Assembly: GCA_029817715.1 (NCBI GenBank)
Contig: JARUPY010000130.1
Span: 287,992-351,991, forward strand
Reading direction: 5' to 3'
From: Melastoma dodecandrum
Lineage: Eukaryota > Streptophyta > Magnoliopsida > Myrtales > Melastomataceae
DNA length: 64,000 bases
Part shown: positions 41,771 through 54,500 of the stretch, piece by piece
How positions within the stretch are numbered: position 1 is the first letter of the stretch
How the letters are laid out: every line of letters begins with the position of its first letter
Notes under the pieces: generated by a model
Databases searched by the model: none
Told to the model about the DNA's origin: nothing
What the model saw: the letters and a program-made list of their open reading frames with translations, nothing else
Translations under genes and position numbers: made by a program

Positions 41771-44700
41771 ATGTGGAAGGAGGTCGAGAAGAGAGAGTCC
41801 GGTAAGATCTCAGCTTGTTCATTTTCGAGCCATGTCAAATCATGTCGTGCGGCCTCCCTCCAGCTCTCCAACGACAAGGACATCGTTTCCCCCCACAAGG
41901 GCTCCGTCAATTCCCTTCAGGTTCTGTTTTTAAGTCTTTCTGAATAATACTCGGAGAAAATCCATGATTGGGACTTCGTTTGAGGCCGCGGTGTCTCTTG
42001 TAGCTGCTGTCTACTGATGTGGTTACGGTTGGGATCAGGTCGATTCGACGGAATGCAGGTGTCTGCTGTCCGGCGCTTCGGATGCGTCCATCGCTGTATT
42101 TGATGCTCAGAAACCCCAGGATTACGAGGGTGGGGGGATGATGGCGAAGCACAGACCCGTTTTTGTCGTCGACAAGCAACACCCTCACGGCCACAAGTAT
42201 GCGGTTTCGTCTGCGATATGGTATCCAGTTGACACAGGGCTTTTCGTGACGGGATCTTACGATCACCTCATAAAAGTCTGGGATACAAACACAACTCAGG
42301 TGTTGGGATGGCGCTTTGATGGGGTCCGGATGCTATAGTTTTGATCTCTCGTCAGTTTGCCGGCCCGCTGTTGTTTTTGCCTTTTGTTGGGTTATGTACA
42401 CTGATAGTTTACTTCGGTTGGACAGGCAGTGATGAATTTTAAAATGCCTGGGAAAGTTTACAGTACATCGATGTCCTCCCTGGCCACTTTTCACATGCTT
42501 ATCGCAGCGGGTACTGAGGATGTACAAGTTCGACTATGTGATGTTGCTTCTGGGGCCTTCTCTCATACATTGTCTGGGCACCGTGGTAAGTTCACTAGTT
42601 TAGCACCATTATGTAGTATGAAATAGAGAAAGGGATGACCCGGTACCTTGGATAGTGTGTGGCAGAGGGTGGACTGCATATATTTATGCAACATTGTTTA
42701 GTGACTGTCTTGTTTTTTGTTGTAATACTTAGTTCACTTTTAGTTGAAAATGCGACCGATGTTCTAACTAACAATGCTTCATGGTTGATAGTTTCACTCA
42801 CAATACTTTTCTGCTTGTTGTGCAGTAAAGATATATCTCTTTGGATATTTTGATACTTACATTCTGTAGTATAATACTGCTTGTAGGCTATGCCACTTTA
42901 GACACAGGTACTCTGCATGATTCCTCTGATTTTCCAATGATTCCTTATGTTTGACTGTAGTTTTATTGAATGGTTTGTTGTGGAAGATGGCGTGATGACG
43001 GTGCAGTGGTCCACTTCAAGTGAGTGGGTCCTGCTAACAGGAGGTTGTGATGGGGCAATTCGTCTCTGGGATATCAGACGAGCAAGATGCTTCCGTGTTT
43101 TGGATCAGTCTCACTCTCTGCTCGGGAGGCGGCCACCTTTCTTGGAGCTATCAGCTGTGCCGAAGGTCTTTCTGAGTTCTGGAAATGCTTTCATCTTCAA
43201 ACTTTCAAACATCAGCCTTATTCAACAATGTTTTCTTTTTTGAGAAAATGCCATTGTGACAACCAGGGGAGCATATATGATGCTTTATTTTTGCTAAAAT
43301 CAAGCATCATATTACTCAATTGGAACTTATCGTACCATAGTCCTTCTTTCCGGATCTATCTTGGTGTCACTTGTGATGTACCTTTTTATGTCCATCTGAT
43401 TTCTTATTGTTGGCTCCATTTGATCCTTCTGTTCAGGTCTCTACTTCCCGATCCTCGATATCTGGACGAAACACATCCGTGAAATCATCATTATCCTTAC
43501 GGAAATCTGTCAATGGTAATGGTTCTAAGCATCTTTCTTCTGGTAAAGTTCCTGCAAAGGGTGTGAAACAAAGGTTGCATCCTGGAATGGTGTCTAGTCA
43601 AGACCAAGCGACTGCTCACTATGGTGCAGTTTCTGGGCTTAGAGCTTCTGAAGACGGCATGTACCTTTTTAGTGCAGGTTCTTTTCTCTCCTCCTCATAA
43701 AGCCTTAAAGCGAGACTATCTTTGCTTGGTGTAATAGAAGGGGTATTTTCCTGTTTGTGGGATGCGCCTCCCCTTGCTCTAGTTAGTTCATCAACAGACC
43801 ATGGTCTGTCACAGATTACACTATTTGCCTTGAAAATCCCTAGCCTGATAAGTACAAATTTGTTTTCAACTGTCTGCTCTCAGAATTTATGGAGTGAAAG
43901 ATTATGACACAAAAAAATATCCTGTCAAACAAGGCTATGAGTCTAGTTTGTTTAACAACTGCTTTTTATTGAAGAAAATGGTTAACTACTGCGAGAGATA
44001 AAGCTGGTGCTACTTCTCTGTGGCATACATTGTGTACTCCATTCATGACTCTGTATTTTTCTTTGGCCATGCTTTCAGGCTCTGATTCAAGGTTGCGGTT
44101 ATGGGACATCGAATCAGGTTGCAACACACTGGTGAACTTTGAAACAGTGCGCTTGCAGGCTAGCAAGCCAATACAATTATCTCTTACTCAGGAATCGGCC
44201 CTTGTTTTCATTCCATGCATGACAGCAGTTAAAGCAGGTGAATGCATCCACCTGTTACCTTCCTCATTTAGCTAAAGTGGATGGCGCAAAATAACTGAAA
44301 TTTTTGCTTGATTTCTCAGGGTTTTGATTGGTGGACAAGAAAGACTTGCCACACATTTCGTGGTCATTACGAGCATGTGAATTGCTGCTGGTACAGTTCA
44401 CAAGATCAGGTATAAATGGTTGTTAGCAAAATAGTTTCTAAGAAAATCCTTCATTTTCATCCGCTAAACTATCCGATTCACTTTACTTTGCTGTAAATGG
44501 AAAATTTTACTAATGGCTCTCTTTTTAGTCCCGTCTCTTGTTCTTCTGGAGCTTCTGTGCAAATAGTTCTGTAGCTAGAGCAGACCCAGTCAGTGGCTGG
44601 AGTCTTCTTTCCATACGTAGTTATGAAAATCATTTTATCCACGTCATCACCTGCAGGAGTTATATACAGGCGGTAATGATCGGCAAATCCTTGTGTGGCC

Positions 44701-44794
44701 TCGACCAATATCCCAAGTGGTACAACATAAGTCCTTGAACATACTTTTCCCAAGCGATTTTTTCTGTTATTCCTCAAGTTGCTTGAATGTTTAA
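41771..44794 (+). CDS. CSA (ERCC8)-like WD40 protein
   Basis: Exons: 41771-41920, 42039-42299, 42426-42585, 42987-43165, 43437-43677, 44079-44237, 44320-44409, 44657-44794. WD40 repeats are clear (GLFVTGSYDHLIKVWDTNT, LLTGGCDGAIRLWDIRR, LFSAGSDSRLRLWDIESG, RQILVWP). The set matches plant CSA-1, the Cockayne syndrome A homologue. With DDB1-CUL4 it forms a ubiquitin ligase for transcription-coupled DNA repair in the nucleus. All junctions keep the frame except exon 6 to 7: with the strong donor CAG/GTGAAT the frame is off by one base, while a weak donor three codons earlier (GCA/GTTAAA, about 44229) would restore it. So there is either an unusual splice site or a one-base error. The first repeats are encoded by the best-conserved exons. 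Confidence 0.82.
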
Positions 44795-46014
44795 TAGGAT
44801 GAAAATGCTTCTCGAAATGAAGATTCTTGGAGCGACTGATATTCCCCAGATCTCTTCATACTTCTCAAGGTGAGTTTTGTTTTCTTTAGGTAATCTAGTC
44901 TCTGCAGCATATTAGCATTTTTTCTAAGCAACCCCGGTTCTCATCGGCCTCTATATTGTCTAGTTGTATTGCGTTGTAGATGCCAATGCCGTGGTATAAC
45001 ACACTGGGAAGAGTGCTGTATCGGGTGCCTTATCTCTCTAGATTTTCCTGGGGCATCGAGGATTTATGAATTAATACCTACCTGACTAAGGAATCGTTTG
45101 AAGATCAGATTTTGCAGATCTCTTGGGAGAAGCCCTTTGGGCTCATGGCTGTGGTAGTATTTCCTGACATTCTAACATGATAGCGAATTTTGTGGAGCTT
45201 CTCCTGTAGTTTCGTCACCCGAACCCATCAAAGAGGAAATGTAATGCAGGGACTACAGACAGTGGATGAGAAATTGCGGGGTTTTCTCTTCAAGAGAGAG
45301 TGATGAAAGGTGCGGGAGATGCTACAGGGAAGCCACATTTGTTTCAACGGCAGGAATCTTTATGACTTCCTTTGGTAGTTCAGCTTCTGATGAGCAAGTC
45401 CGTAGCAACCTGTTTAATATTTTACCCCGAGAGCAGTGATCAACACTATGCCTGTGGTCCTTTTCTCAGGATATGGTAACATGTTTTGCCATAGGCAACG
45501 GCAAGCCAACCTGTTCAGTTCTCTTGATCGACTTGGTCAATATTCAGATATCAATCCTTAGTCTAATGAAAGGAAGTTTCCAAACAGTCTTAAGGGCAGA
45601 AGCCGTGTGTCCTTCCCAAAAGGAGTGGGTGACAAGAGTTTTTCAACCGGAGTTCTAGCGGATGGCTCCCAAAAATTGTAGATGTTTTCTGTATAACATC
45701 TCCAGAAGTGGACAGGAGTGTAAAGAAAAGGAGAGCCTCCGAGGGGGAGGGGGAGTCCAGACAGTGGGTGTGGTACGAGGTGGTTATTAATGGACACGAC
45801 AGATAGAAAGAACAGTGAAAAAAAAAAAGCATAGCCTCACAAGGCAATCATCGATCACGTGCATCATCCCTCATCGTCTCACCCCTTCCCCCGTCCTTCC
45901 CAGTTCCCATATGCCGCTGTAAATCTGAACCGTTAAATCCAACTAACTTCACGTGTAATGACCTCGACGTTGTCTGACTCCACCCAGCGGGCCGCACATT
46001 TTCTCGTAGAGTGG
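44795..46014. other. intergenic between convergent CSA-like and D14 genes
   Basis: It includes 3' untranslated DNA of the CSA-like gene. Short open frames are unsupported. An A run lies near 45820. I see no repeat or gene. Confidence 0.45.
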
Positions 46015-46946
46015 TCAAACCGGCGGACCGAACCGGATGGGACCGGACCGGATGACGTCACCGGAGTTCAGAGCTCGCCGGAGGACCTGGGTGAGCTGGA
46101 GGGGAGCGCTGAGGTGCGGCAGGTGGCCCTCGACGTTTAGCATCTCCACCGTGTTCCGGCCGCCGAGATGGTTCTTCAGGTAGACAGCAACGGACTCCGG
46201 CACCGATACGTCCTTCGCCGTCTGGATGATGCAGCATGGCGTCCTCACCAGCCCCAGAACCCCCCGGAGGTCGCTGTTGAAGACGGTACGGGCGACGAAA
46301 AGCGTTATATCTGGCCTCATGTTGAATAGCGTCCTGCTGAACTCCATCACCGCCGCCGGTACGTCCGCCCCCACCGCCAGGGGCGCGAACCCGTTCACCC
46401 ACGCCTCGTAGTTCGCCTCCATGGCCGTGAACACCTTCTCTATCTCCCCTTGCTCGAACCCCCCGTGATAGTCCTTGTCGTTCAGGAACCTAGTCCGATC
46501 GCAATTAGGGCGCAGGTACCGACCGGTAACCATCCGATCGAAATTAAGGAAGTGGAAGCTGAAACCAATAGTTACCTTGGGGAGGCACCGATCAGGACGA
46601 GCTTGGAGAAGAGCTCGGGGCGGCGGATGGAGGCGAGGATCCCGATCATCGCAGACACGGAGTGGCCGACGTAGGCGCAACGGCTGATGCCGAGCGAGTC
46701 GAGGATGTTGAGCAGGTCATCCACGAAGGCGTCGAGGGTCGAGTATCGGCGGAAGTCAAAGTAGTCCGGATTCACGCTGCCCGCACAGATGAGGTCGTAG
46801 AGGATGATCCGGTAGTGAGGCGTGAAGAAAGGGAGGATGCGCTGCCAGGCCGACTGGTCAGTGCCGGAACCATGCGCCAGGACCAGGTACTTGTCGCCGG
46901 TTCCGACCACTCGCACATTCAATGCTTCCAGTATTGTGTTGCCCAT
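46015..46946 (-). CDS. D14: strigolactone receptor DWARF14 (alpha/beta hydrolase)
   Basis: Two exons: 46946-46576 and 46489-46015, joined by an 86-bp intron (GTAACT ... CTAG), 281 residues from [11 protein letters not shown]. The sequence follows D14 closely: [51 protein letters not shown] and [11 protein letters not shown]. The catalytic triad is present: Ser in GHSVS, Asp in AKDVSVPE, His in EGHLPHLS. D14 binds and cleaves strigolactones, then recruits the F-box protein D3/MAX2 and D53-type repressors to control shoot branching. One odd residue: [10 protein letters not shown] has Ser (TCC) where D14 and KAI2 proteins have Phe, next to the oxyanion hole. The C-terminus has about 15 extra residues ([16 protein letters not shown]). 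The frame is intact. Confidence 0.9.
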
Positions 46947-49900
46947 TTTCACTAGTAATCCAAGCTTTACTATCAGAACAAGGAGATAAAAAAAAGGAGA
47001 AACTTTTCAATCAAGATTGATATCTCCTCCTCCTTACAATTGGCTGTGAGTTATTGTTCAACCTTGGAGTTGTTTACTTATTCTCTCCTTTTCGTCCTTT
47101 GTCATCTGGTGAGGAAGTATTTATAGCTGCAATTTGTGGATTGGTTCTTTCCATTGGAAAATATTAAATGAGTTGACAATGACACCTGAACAAGAAAACA
47201 CACATCTTGTCTTGAAGGTTTCACTTCCTCTTGTGGATTGTTTTCTTCCTTCCCCATGTGTTCCGGAATTTGGAGCAACCATGACAGGTGGCTGAGAGGG
47301 ATTTGCTAATCAGGTGATTATTACCTTCCCTTCCTTCCTTTTCTGGATTGGATTGAAACTTAGTTATGTCCATTCCTTTTCTTCTGGATTTTTCTGTGGA
47401 AAGATTCTGCACCTTTTTATCCATATTGGGGATTTATATATTCCCCCTCCTTTTGCTTTGGCTGGAAACTGGTAAGGCGTGAAGTCTTAGCTTTTGCCTT
47501 AATGATACTTTTCTTGACTGCTGCTGTCTGATGGGCCAGTGTGGTAATTGTTGGATTTCACTTTTAGGGAATTGCAGGTCATAATTATTGACCAAATTAG
47601 GCATTAATCCCTGATTAGGACAACCAGGGTAAGTTTAAACCAAGAGATCCCATTTAGCAAAACCGGTTCACCATCATTTCTGTTCCCTGTGGTTTTAAAA
47701 TCTTCCCATCTTGCTTTCCTCTGAAGTCTGCTGACCCTTTTGTCCAGCTTGTCTTGGCAGACCAATTTCACGGAAACTCGAAAACCTGGTTGAACTGTAG
47801 ATTTAGCACAGTTGAACCATGTGATTAGCCATTGTCGGGTTCTTTAGTGACAGAAGAAACTGTTCTTCAGCTAGGACTCGTCCTTCCTCACCAACCTAAG
47901 GTATCCATTCCATTTATGAGCATTTCAATCACTTCCACTTCATCGGCTGATGAGGAATCCAACCGTCTCTTAAAATCTTTTCTTGGGGCCCTGGTTTCTT
48001 TCTGTTTTTGCTAGTTGTAGCAAGTCCTGTCTTATCCAAGAACTGTGGTTGTGTCCCTGAAAGAAACAGCCATGAAAAAAATGTCTCCTTCTCTGTATCT
48101 CTTCACCAATCGTTTATCTCCTCCATAATCCACCCAAACTTCTCTTCTAGAAGTTACTTGAAACCCCATCCACCGCTCTCCCAATACCAGAACGTGCAGA
48201 AAAGGCACTGCGAGTAGAGCAGTGAAGAGTAGGGTCACTTCGTCCACACACAACAACTTGACCCTTGGATTCAGATCCCCACTAGCCTTCTCCCACCCAG
48301 AAAGAGATGAAAAGAAAAGCAGCGCTGCATGCATGCATATGAGTCGGAATGATCCCAACTAACCTTTGCAGACTGGGCCATTTCCCGTACTGGTTGCCGC
48401 ATCTCGACTTACCCAATCTCATCCCAACTCACTCAAACTATTTGGCCTACAGTAATTGATATCTCCATTTCCTCTGTTCACCTCTCAACATCCCTCCTCT
48501 TTTGTCCTTTTCTGCCCCCCCCCCCCCCCCTCCTGAAACGTCTTTCCCATCTGTCTTCTTCTTTCTCTCTCTTTTTTCTTCCCTTGTATCTGTCCTTATT
48601 CCACTCAGTGGGCCCGGCTTATCACCAAAGCAAGCATAATTTAAAGAAATAAAAGGAGAGATCGAATTCCCTTCTCTTTCTATCCTTTTCTGTCCCCCCA
48701 CCCCCACCTTGTTATTTAAACTTAATGTAAATGTGCTACCACTGGACTAGCATCGTCAGCAGATCATCATCTTTAATGTGATACAGATGTTCTTGGATTG
48801 AGGTTGTCAATTCCTTTGTATGGCTAGTAAGAGAGCTTCAAACATTGGGGTTTAAATCGAAAGTGATCATTTTCCTGGAAAATCCACAGGTATCTTTAAA
48901 ATTGAGTCATTTGTATGCTAGTAAGAGCGCTTCAAACATTGGGGTTTAAATCGAAAGTGATCATTTTCCTGGAAAATCCACAGGTATCTTTAAAATTGAG
49001 CTCGTCGGTCTAGTGCCTTCGACATTTAGCAGGAGATCGCTCGGACATATTTGAAATATTTTGAACCAGTTTTTCATTATATTCAGACATTCTTTGTTCG
49101 TTTTAGATTTCTAAGCATGTTCAAGAAAACATGGAAACATTCAATTGCGATACAATGTCGAGGAGCATAAATATATGGTTGAAATGTCAGGTGCAAGAAA
49201 AGGCGAGCGAATGAATATTTATTGTCGACACAGGCATAAGAAATTCGTAAATACGTAGAGTTAAGTGTTGTAAAATCTTTGAGCTCGATTTGATCAGGAA
49301 GGTCGAGAAACTGGAGTTGAGCTCCATTATTTCTCAGGCTGAAGCTCAACTAAAGGAAGAGCTGAGTCTGTTCAATGGTGAGCTCGACCAGAAAAGCCTT
49401 AAATCCAACATGAATATTTTCCAGGTCTCTCGAGGATGGACCCTCTGAGTCATCAATATCCAGGTGACCATGGCTAAGAAATCAATGACACCTGTTTTTC
49501 GGACTATTATTGTTGATGTTGGAAAGCACTGGGTGGAAATGGAATCCCCATTGCTATGATGAGTCACTGGTCTTATCTTATCCCAAGACTTTTCCCTCCT
49601 TTCTTTCAGAACTCTCTTTCCCACTTTTCCTGGAAAGCACGTTGCAGTATCTTATCCACATTCAAGTTTGACCTCGTCTGGGTTGCAATAAACCCTTCAG
49701 GAAGCCATGTGAATGATCTCGTGTCTGAAAACCTAGCGGATTGCTTTTATCTTTGTCCTCCTCTAGTCATGTGGTTGGTGTTCCTATCAATTTCTGTTTG
49801 ATTGATCTGAGTTCTCGTTACTCACAAGGGGATCGAACGGAGTTCTGATTGCGAGTTCCAAACCTCCTACCATCAAATGGAGATCCACTGCCGTCAATGC

Positions 49901-51582
49901 ATGATTTTACCAAATCTACCACCGACCATCGCCCGAATTCAAAATGACAATGCCAGTGGTCCAGATCCCATGGTTCTTGATATTTTTACTTTTACAAGGG
50001 TCCTTGAGTAAGTGGACGGGGATCTTCTACTCATCCTTTACGATCCGGGCAATGCGTATCAATGCCCCCTGTGATCAGTCCTTCCACCAGCTCGAGGCAT
50101 TGCATGACATTTGGTCGAATCTTTGGAATGTCTTGCGCATTGAGTTGACACGATGTTGTTACCTTATGACGATTCATTGTGCAACACACCTTTTTTTTTT
50201 TTTTGTATTGACGGGTGAGGAGAAGAAAGAGCTCATTTTTTTCTCAGGTGACTGGATTGGGCGGGGCATGATATCGCATTGGCAAGTAGTCGTAGAGGAG
50301 CATTTCTTCCGCTGGTGGGTTTTGTGGTGCAACTTCAACGCGGGTGTCAACGTTGCGAGATCCGTTTAGAAATGGATCCGTCGCCGGGGCATCTCGAATC
50401 GTTAGTGCGCGTGTTCGTAACTAATTAACCAAAAATTACGTCTCTATAAGGATCACGTTTTATCCGAATCAAGACATGCATGCAACTGGACGCATTCGCC
50501 TCATCGAGATATCTCCCTTGAACATGATCACGACGCAAGTATATACTTTGGGGCCACTATCGAGTATCGGGCTTAATGACATGCCCCCGTGGGCCTGAAC
50601 CTGTAAATTGGCCCCGAGTCCTTTCTTACTAATATTAAACTAATCGTGTTTAACAGATTAAGATGATAACTAAATATATTCAACGAATATATATTCAACA
50701 GATAGGGATACCCCCCCACAACTCCTTTTCTATTTTATTATTATCCGAGAGGGGGAAGTTGCCTTCCCATTTCCTGGCACGATTCTTGCGTCCAAAGAAC
50801 GTGCCGTGCCGGCTATATATATATATTAAAAGAACATGGAGCGAATCCTTTATGACCGACGGAGGACGTTTTTTTAATAATACAAAACTGTCGCCTCCAG
50901 TCATTAGATGAGAAATGATATCAGAAGAAGTTTCTAATTGGGGGAATCGAGGTTGTTGACACCGTCGGATTTGCCGATTGAGAATCGTGCGTGCAACCCA
51001 CGGTGTTCTTACTTTTGACAAAAGTATCCGTTTATAGCCTCACTGTTTAATTATCCTTTATTTGTGCCAACGGACTTTTAAATTATTTATTTTTTTATTT
51101 ATTTATGACCCGATCTAAATATATCATTTCATTCATTACCGTAATACCCTACAACATAGACCACGCACGCTGTTCAAACAGACCCAACATCATCAAAAAT
51201 TTTTTTTTAAAAAAATTATCTTATAAATAAATAAGAAGAGAAAAGATTGACTTAACATAAACATTGACTTAAGCCTTTTATTTTTCTTTTCTCTTCTGAC
51301 CTAACATAAACATTGACCATAACAAAAGAAAAATAAGTCCGACCTTTGTCTTCTAACGAAAACCTGGTTAGTTAAAGCAGTGGGTAGGATTAGGACTGGT
51401 AGGATGATCCTAACGAATGAACCCGACCAATCCCTTACGCTCTTGACCCTTCTTCTACTCCCAGTCCCCCCATTCCATTCCCATCCCCCCTCCCCCCGTC
51501 CCTTTCACTTTCTTCTTCTTCTTCACCCAACAACTCCCTCCAAAACACGTCATTTCTCTCCCCTGTTAAAAAAAAAAACAAG
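46947..51582. other. long intergenic region (4.6 kb) between D14 and the Ca2+-ATPase
   Basis: D14 promoter side first, AT-rich. A C run at about 48517-48535, a 94-bp tandem duplication (48824-49005) and a T run near 50190 are visible. Open frames at 49346-49624 (-) and 49944-50369 (+) have no recognisable similarity and I leave them out. The last 180 bp is pyrimidine-rich and probably the 5' untranslated region of the ATPase gene. Confidence 0.5.
48824..49005 (+). repeat. 94-bp direct tandem duplication
   Basis: CTAGTAAGAGAGCTTCAAAC starts at 48824 and nearly the same sequence (one base changed) starts at 48918. The copies stay almost identical through TATCTTTAAAATTGAG. Near-identity suggests a recent event. 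Confidence 0.85.
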
Positions 51583-54500
51583 ATGGAGGAATTCGGGGAG
51601 GTGAGGCCCAAGAACTCGTCGGAGGAGGCCCTCCGCAGGTGGAGGAACGCCTGTTGGTTGGTCAAGAACAGGAAGCGCCGCTTCCGCTTCACCGCCAACC
51701 TCTCCAAGCGCTCCGAGGCCGCCCTTATCCGTCGATCCTTCAAGGTCTTCCCCTCCTGCCTTTCTTCTTTCTACAATCCCCTCCCCTGGATCTGTTCTCG
51801 TGGTCTCCACTCCAGATCAGTCCCTGGAGCAGTGTGCGTTCGGTGTAGTTTCTAATTCTCGGGGATGCGGCGGACGATTTCGTCTCGTTAATCGATGTCC
51901 GCAAGTGTTTGGTATGTTCTGGTGGATGCTGGAAGCTTCCCCTCGGTGCCTGACTTCACAAGTGTTTTGGTTGTTGAACTCCATCCTTTAGCTAGAATCT
52001 GTGTACTTCACTTGGGCTTCCTCGATCCTTTACGGACGATCCTTGTATTCCGTTTCAGGCTAATTTCAGGGTCGCGGTTATAGTTTCTCAGGCTGCTCTC
52101 CAGTTCATCCAAGGTGCCTGTTGCTGGTGTTGCTCTTGGCTTCTAACGACGATTCAGATTCTCACGATAATGTACGTTGTTTGTTTGTTTGTTCATAGGA
52201 TTGAGTGATTACAAGGTCCCTGAGGATGTCAGTGCGGCAGGCTTTCAGATTGATGCTGATGAGTTGGGGTCCATCGTTGAAGGCCATGACCTGAAGAAGT
52301 TGAGAACCCATGGGGGTGTCCAGGGAATCGTGGACAAGCTTTCCTCGTCTTCCAAAGAGGGTATTTCCACTTCTAAAGAATCGCTGAGTCGACGGAGACG
52401 GGTTTATGGGATTAATAAGTTTACTGAGGCTCCGCCTCAGGGATTCTGGTTCTTTGTATGGGAAGCACTTCAAGATATGACGCTGATGATCCTCGCTGTT
52501 TGTGCAATCGTCTCTCTTATTGTCGGTATAGTAATGGAAGGCTGGCCTAAGGGTGCGCATGATGGACTCGGCATTGTTGCTAGCATCTTGCTTGTTGTAT
52601 TTGTCACAGCCACAAGTGATTATAAGCAGTCCCTGCAATTTAAGGATTTAGATACGGAGAAGAAGAAGATTATCGTTCAAGTGACACGAAATGGTTGCCG
52701 GCAGAAGCTGTCAATTTATGATCTTCTTCCGGGCGATATTGTTCATCTTAATATTGGGGATCAAGTTCCAGCGGATGGGCTTTTTATCTCTGGATTTTCA
52801 CTGTTGATTAATGAATCTAGTTTGACTGGGGAGAGTGAGCCGGTCCATGTTCATGCCAGTAATCCATTTCTTCTGTCTGGAACGAAAGTTCAAGATGGAT
52901 CGTGCCGGATGCTGGTGACAACTGTTGGGATGAGAACACAGTGGGGAAAAGTGATGGCTACTCTTAGTGAAGGGGGAGATGATGAAACGCCACTGCAGGT
53001 CAAGCTTAATGGTGTGGCAACTGTTATCGGGCAAATAGGCCTCTTCTTTGCTGTGGTCACTTTTGCTGTTCTGGTACGAGGGTTGTTCACGAGAAAGCTA
53101 CAGGAAAGGTCTTACTGGTCTTGGTCAGGAGACGAGGCTATGCAGCTGCTGGAGTTTTTTGCCATTGCAGTAACCATTGTTGTGGTGGCTGTTCCTGAAG
53201 GATTACCGTTAGCGGTGACTTTGAGTCTGGCTTTTGCAATGAAGAAAATGATGAATGACAAGGCCCTTGTCCGGAACCTTGCCGCTTGTGAAACAATGGG
53301 TTCTTCAACAACAATCTGCAGTGACAAGACAGGTACATTAACCATGAATCGCATGACAGTCGTAAAAGCTTGTATTTGCCAGAAAATTCAGGAAGTAAGC
53401 ACTCCAGAGGCAGCTCTTGATTTTTCTTCTGAAATCCCTGAGTTTGCAAAGAAAATACTGATCCAGTCTATTGTTAGCAATACTGGGGGTGAAGTCGTTT
53501 ACAATGGGAGCCGAAAGTTCGAGATACTGGGGACACCGACAGAAACAGCGATCCTAGAGTTTGGTTTAAATATGGGAGGAGATTTCCATGCTGAAAGGGA
53601 GAAGTCAAGGATTGTAAAAGTTGAGCCTTTCAATTCCTTGAAGAAAAAGATGGGTGTTATTCTAGAGCTCCCTGAAGGTGACTGTTTCGCTCACAGCAAG
53701 GGTGCTTCCGAGATTGTCTTGGCAGCTTGCGATAAAGTCATAGATCATAATGGCAATGTCATTCGTTTGGACGAATCCTCTATAGCCTTCTTGCAGACTT
53801 CAATTGAGCAGTTTGCAAATGAAGCTCTTCGAACTCTTTGCTTAGCCTATACAGAGGTCGGGAATGGTTTTTCTCCTGACAGTCCCTATTCCAACTCAAG
53901 GATACACTTGCATTGGGATTGTTGGGATTAAAGATCCAGTGCGCCCTGGTGTTAAGGAATCCGTTGCAGTCTGCAAATCTGCTGGCATAGTCGTGCGAAT
54001 GGTGACAGGAGACAATATAAACACGGCAAAGGCAATTGCTCGGGAATGTGGTATTTTAACTGACGATGGCATTGCGATCGAGGGCCCGGTATTTCGGGAA
54101 AAGTCAGATGAAGAATTAGAGAAGATCATTCCCAAAATACAGGTACTTTTGGTACTTCCCCACTAAAACGTGTCATCGATGATGCCACGTCGGAGAGAGA
54201 TAAAGTTCTGACATTTGTATATTCACAGGTAATGGCTCGATCTTCTCCCTTGGACAAGCATAAACTTGTGAAACACTTGAAGAATGCTTTTGGAGAAGTT
54301 GTTGCCGTGACTGGTGATGGTACAAACGACGCTCCAGCGCTTCATGAAGCTGATATTGGACTAGCGATGGGAATTGCAGGAACTGAGGTGCTTCCGCTGC
54401 TTGTACTTTCCCTTCAGCTGCTTGATTCTCCAGAACCAGTTTATTCTTGTTCTGAAACATTTTCTTCTTACTGCAGGTCGCTAAGGAGAGTGCGGATGTT

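Noticed and set aside
49944..50369. 141-codon open frame on the plus strand
   Set aside because: No family resemblance, includes a homopolymer-encoded Phe run, and codon use does not look coding.
53853..53885. A tiny intron explaining the Ca2+-ATPase frame change (GTCGGG ... GACAG)
   Set aside because: It would be about 26 bases, below the size plants can splice, and would remove conserved residues. An indel is more likely.
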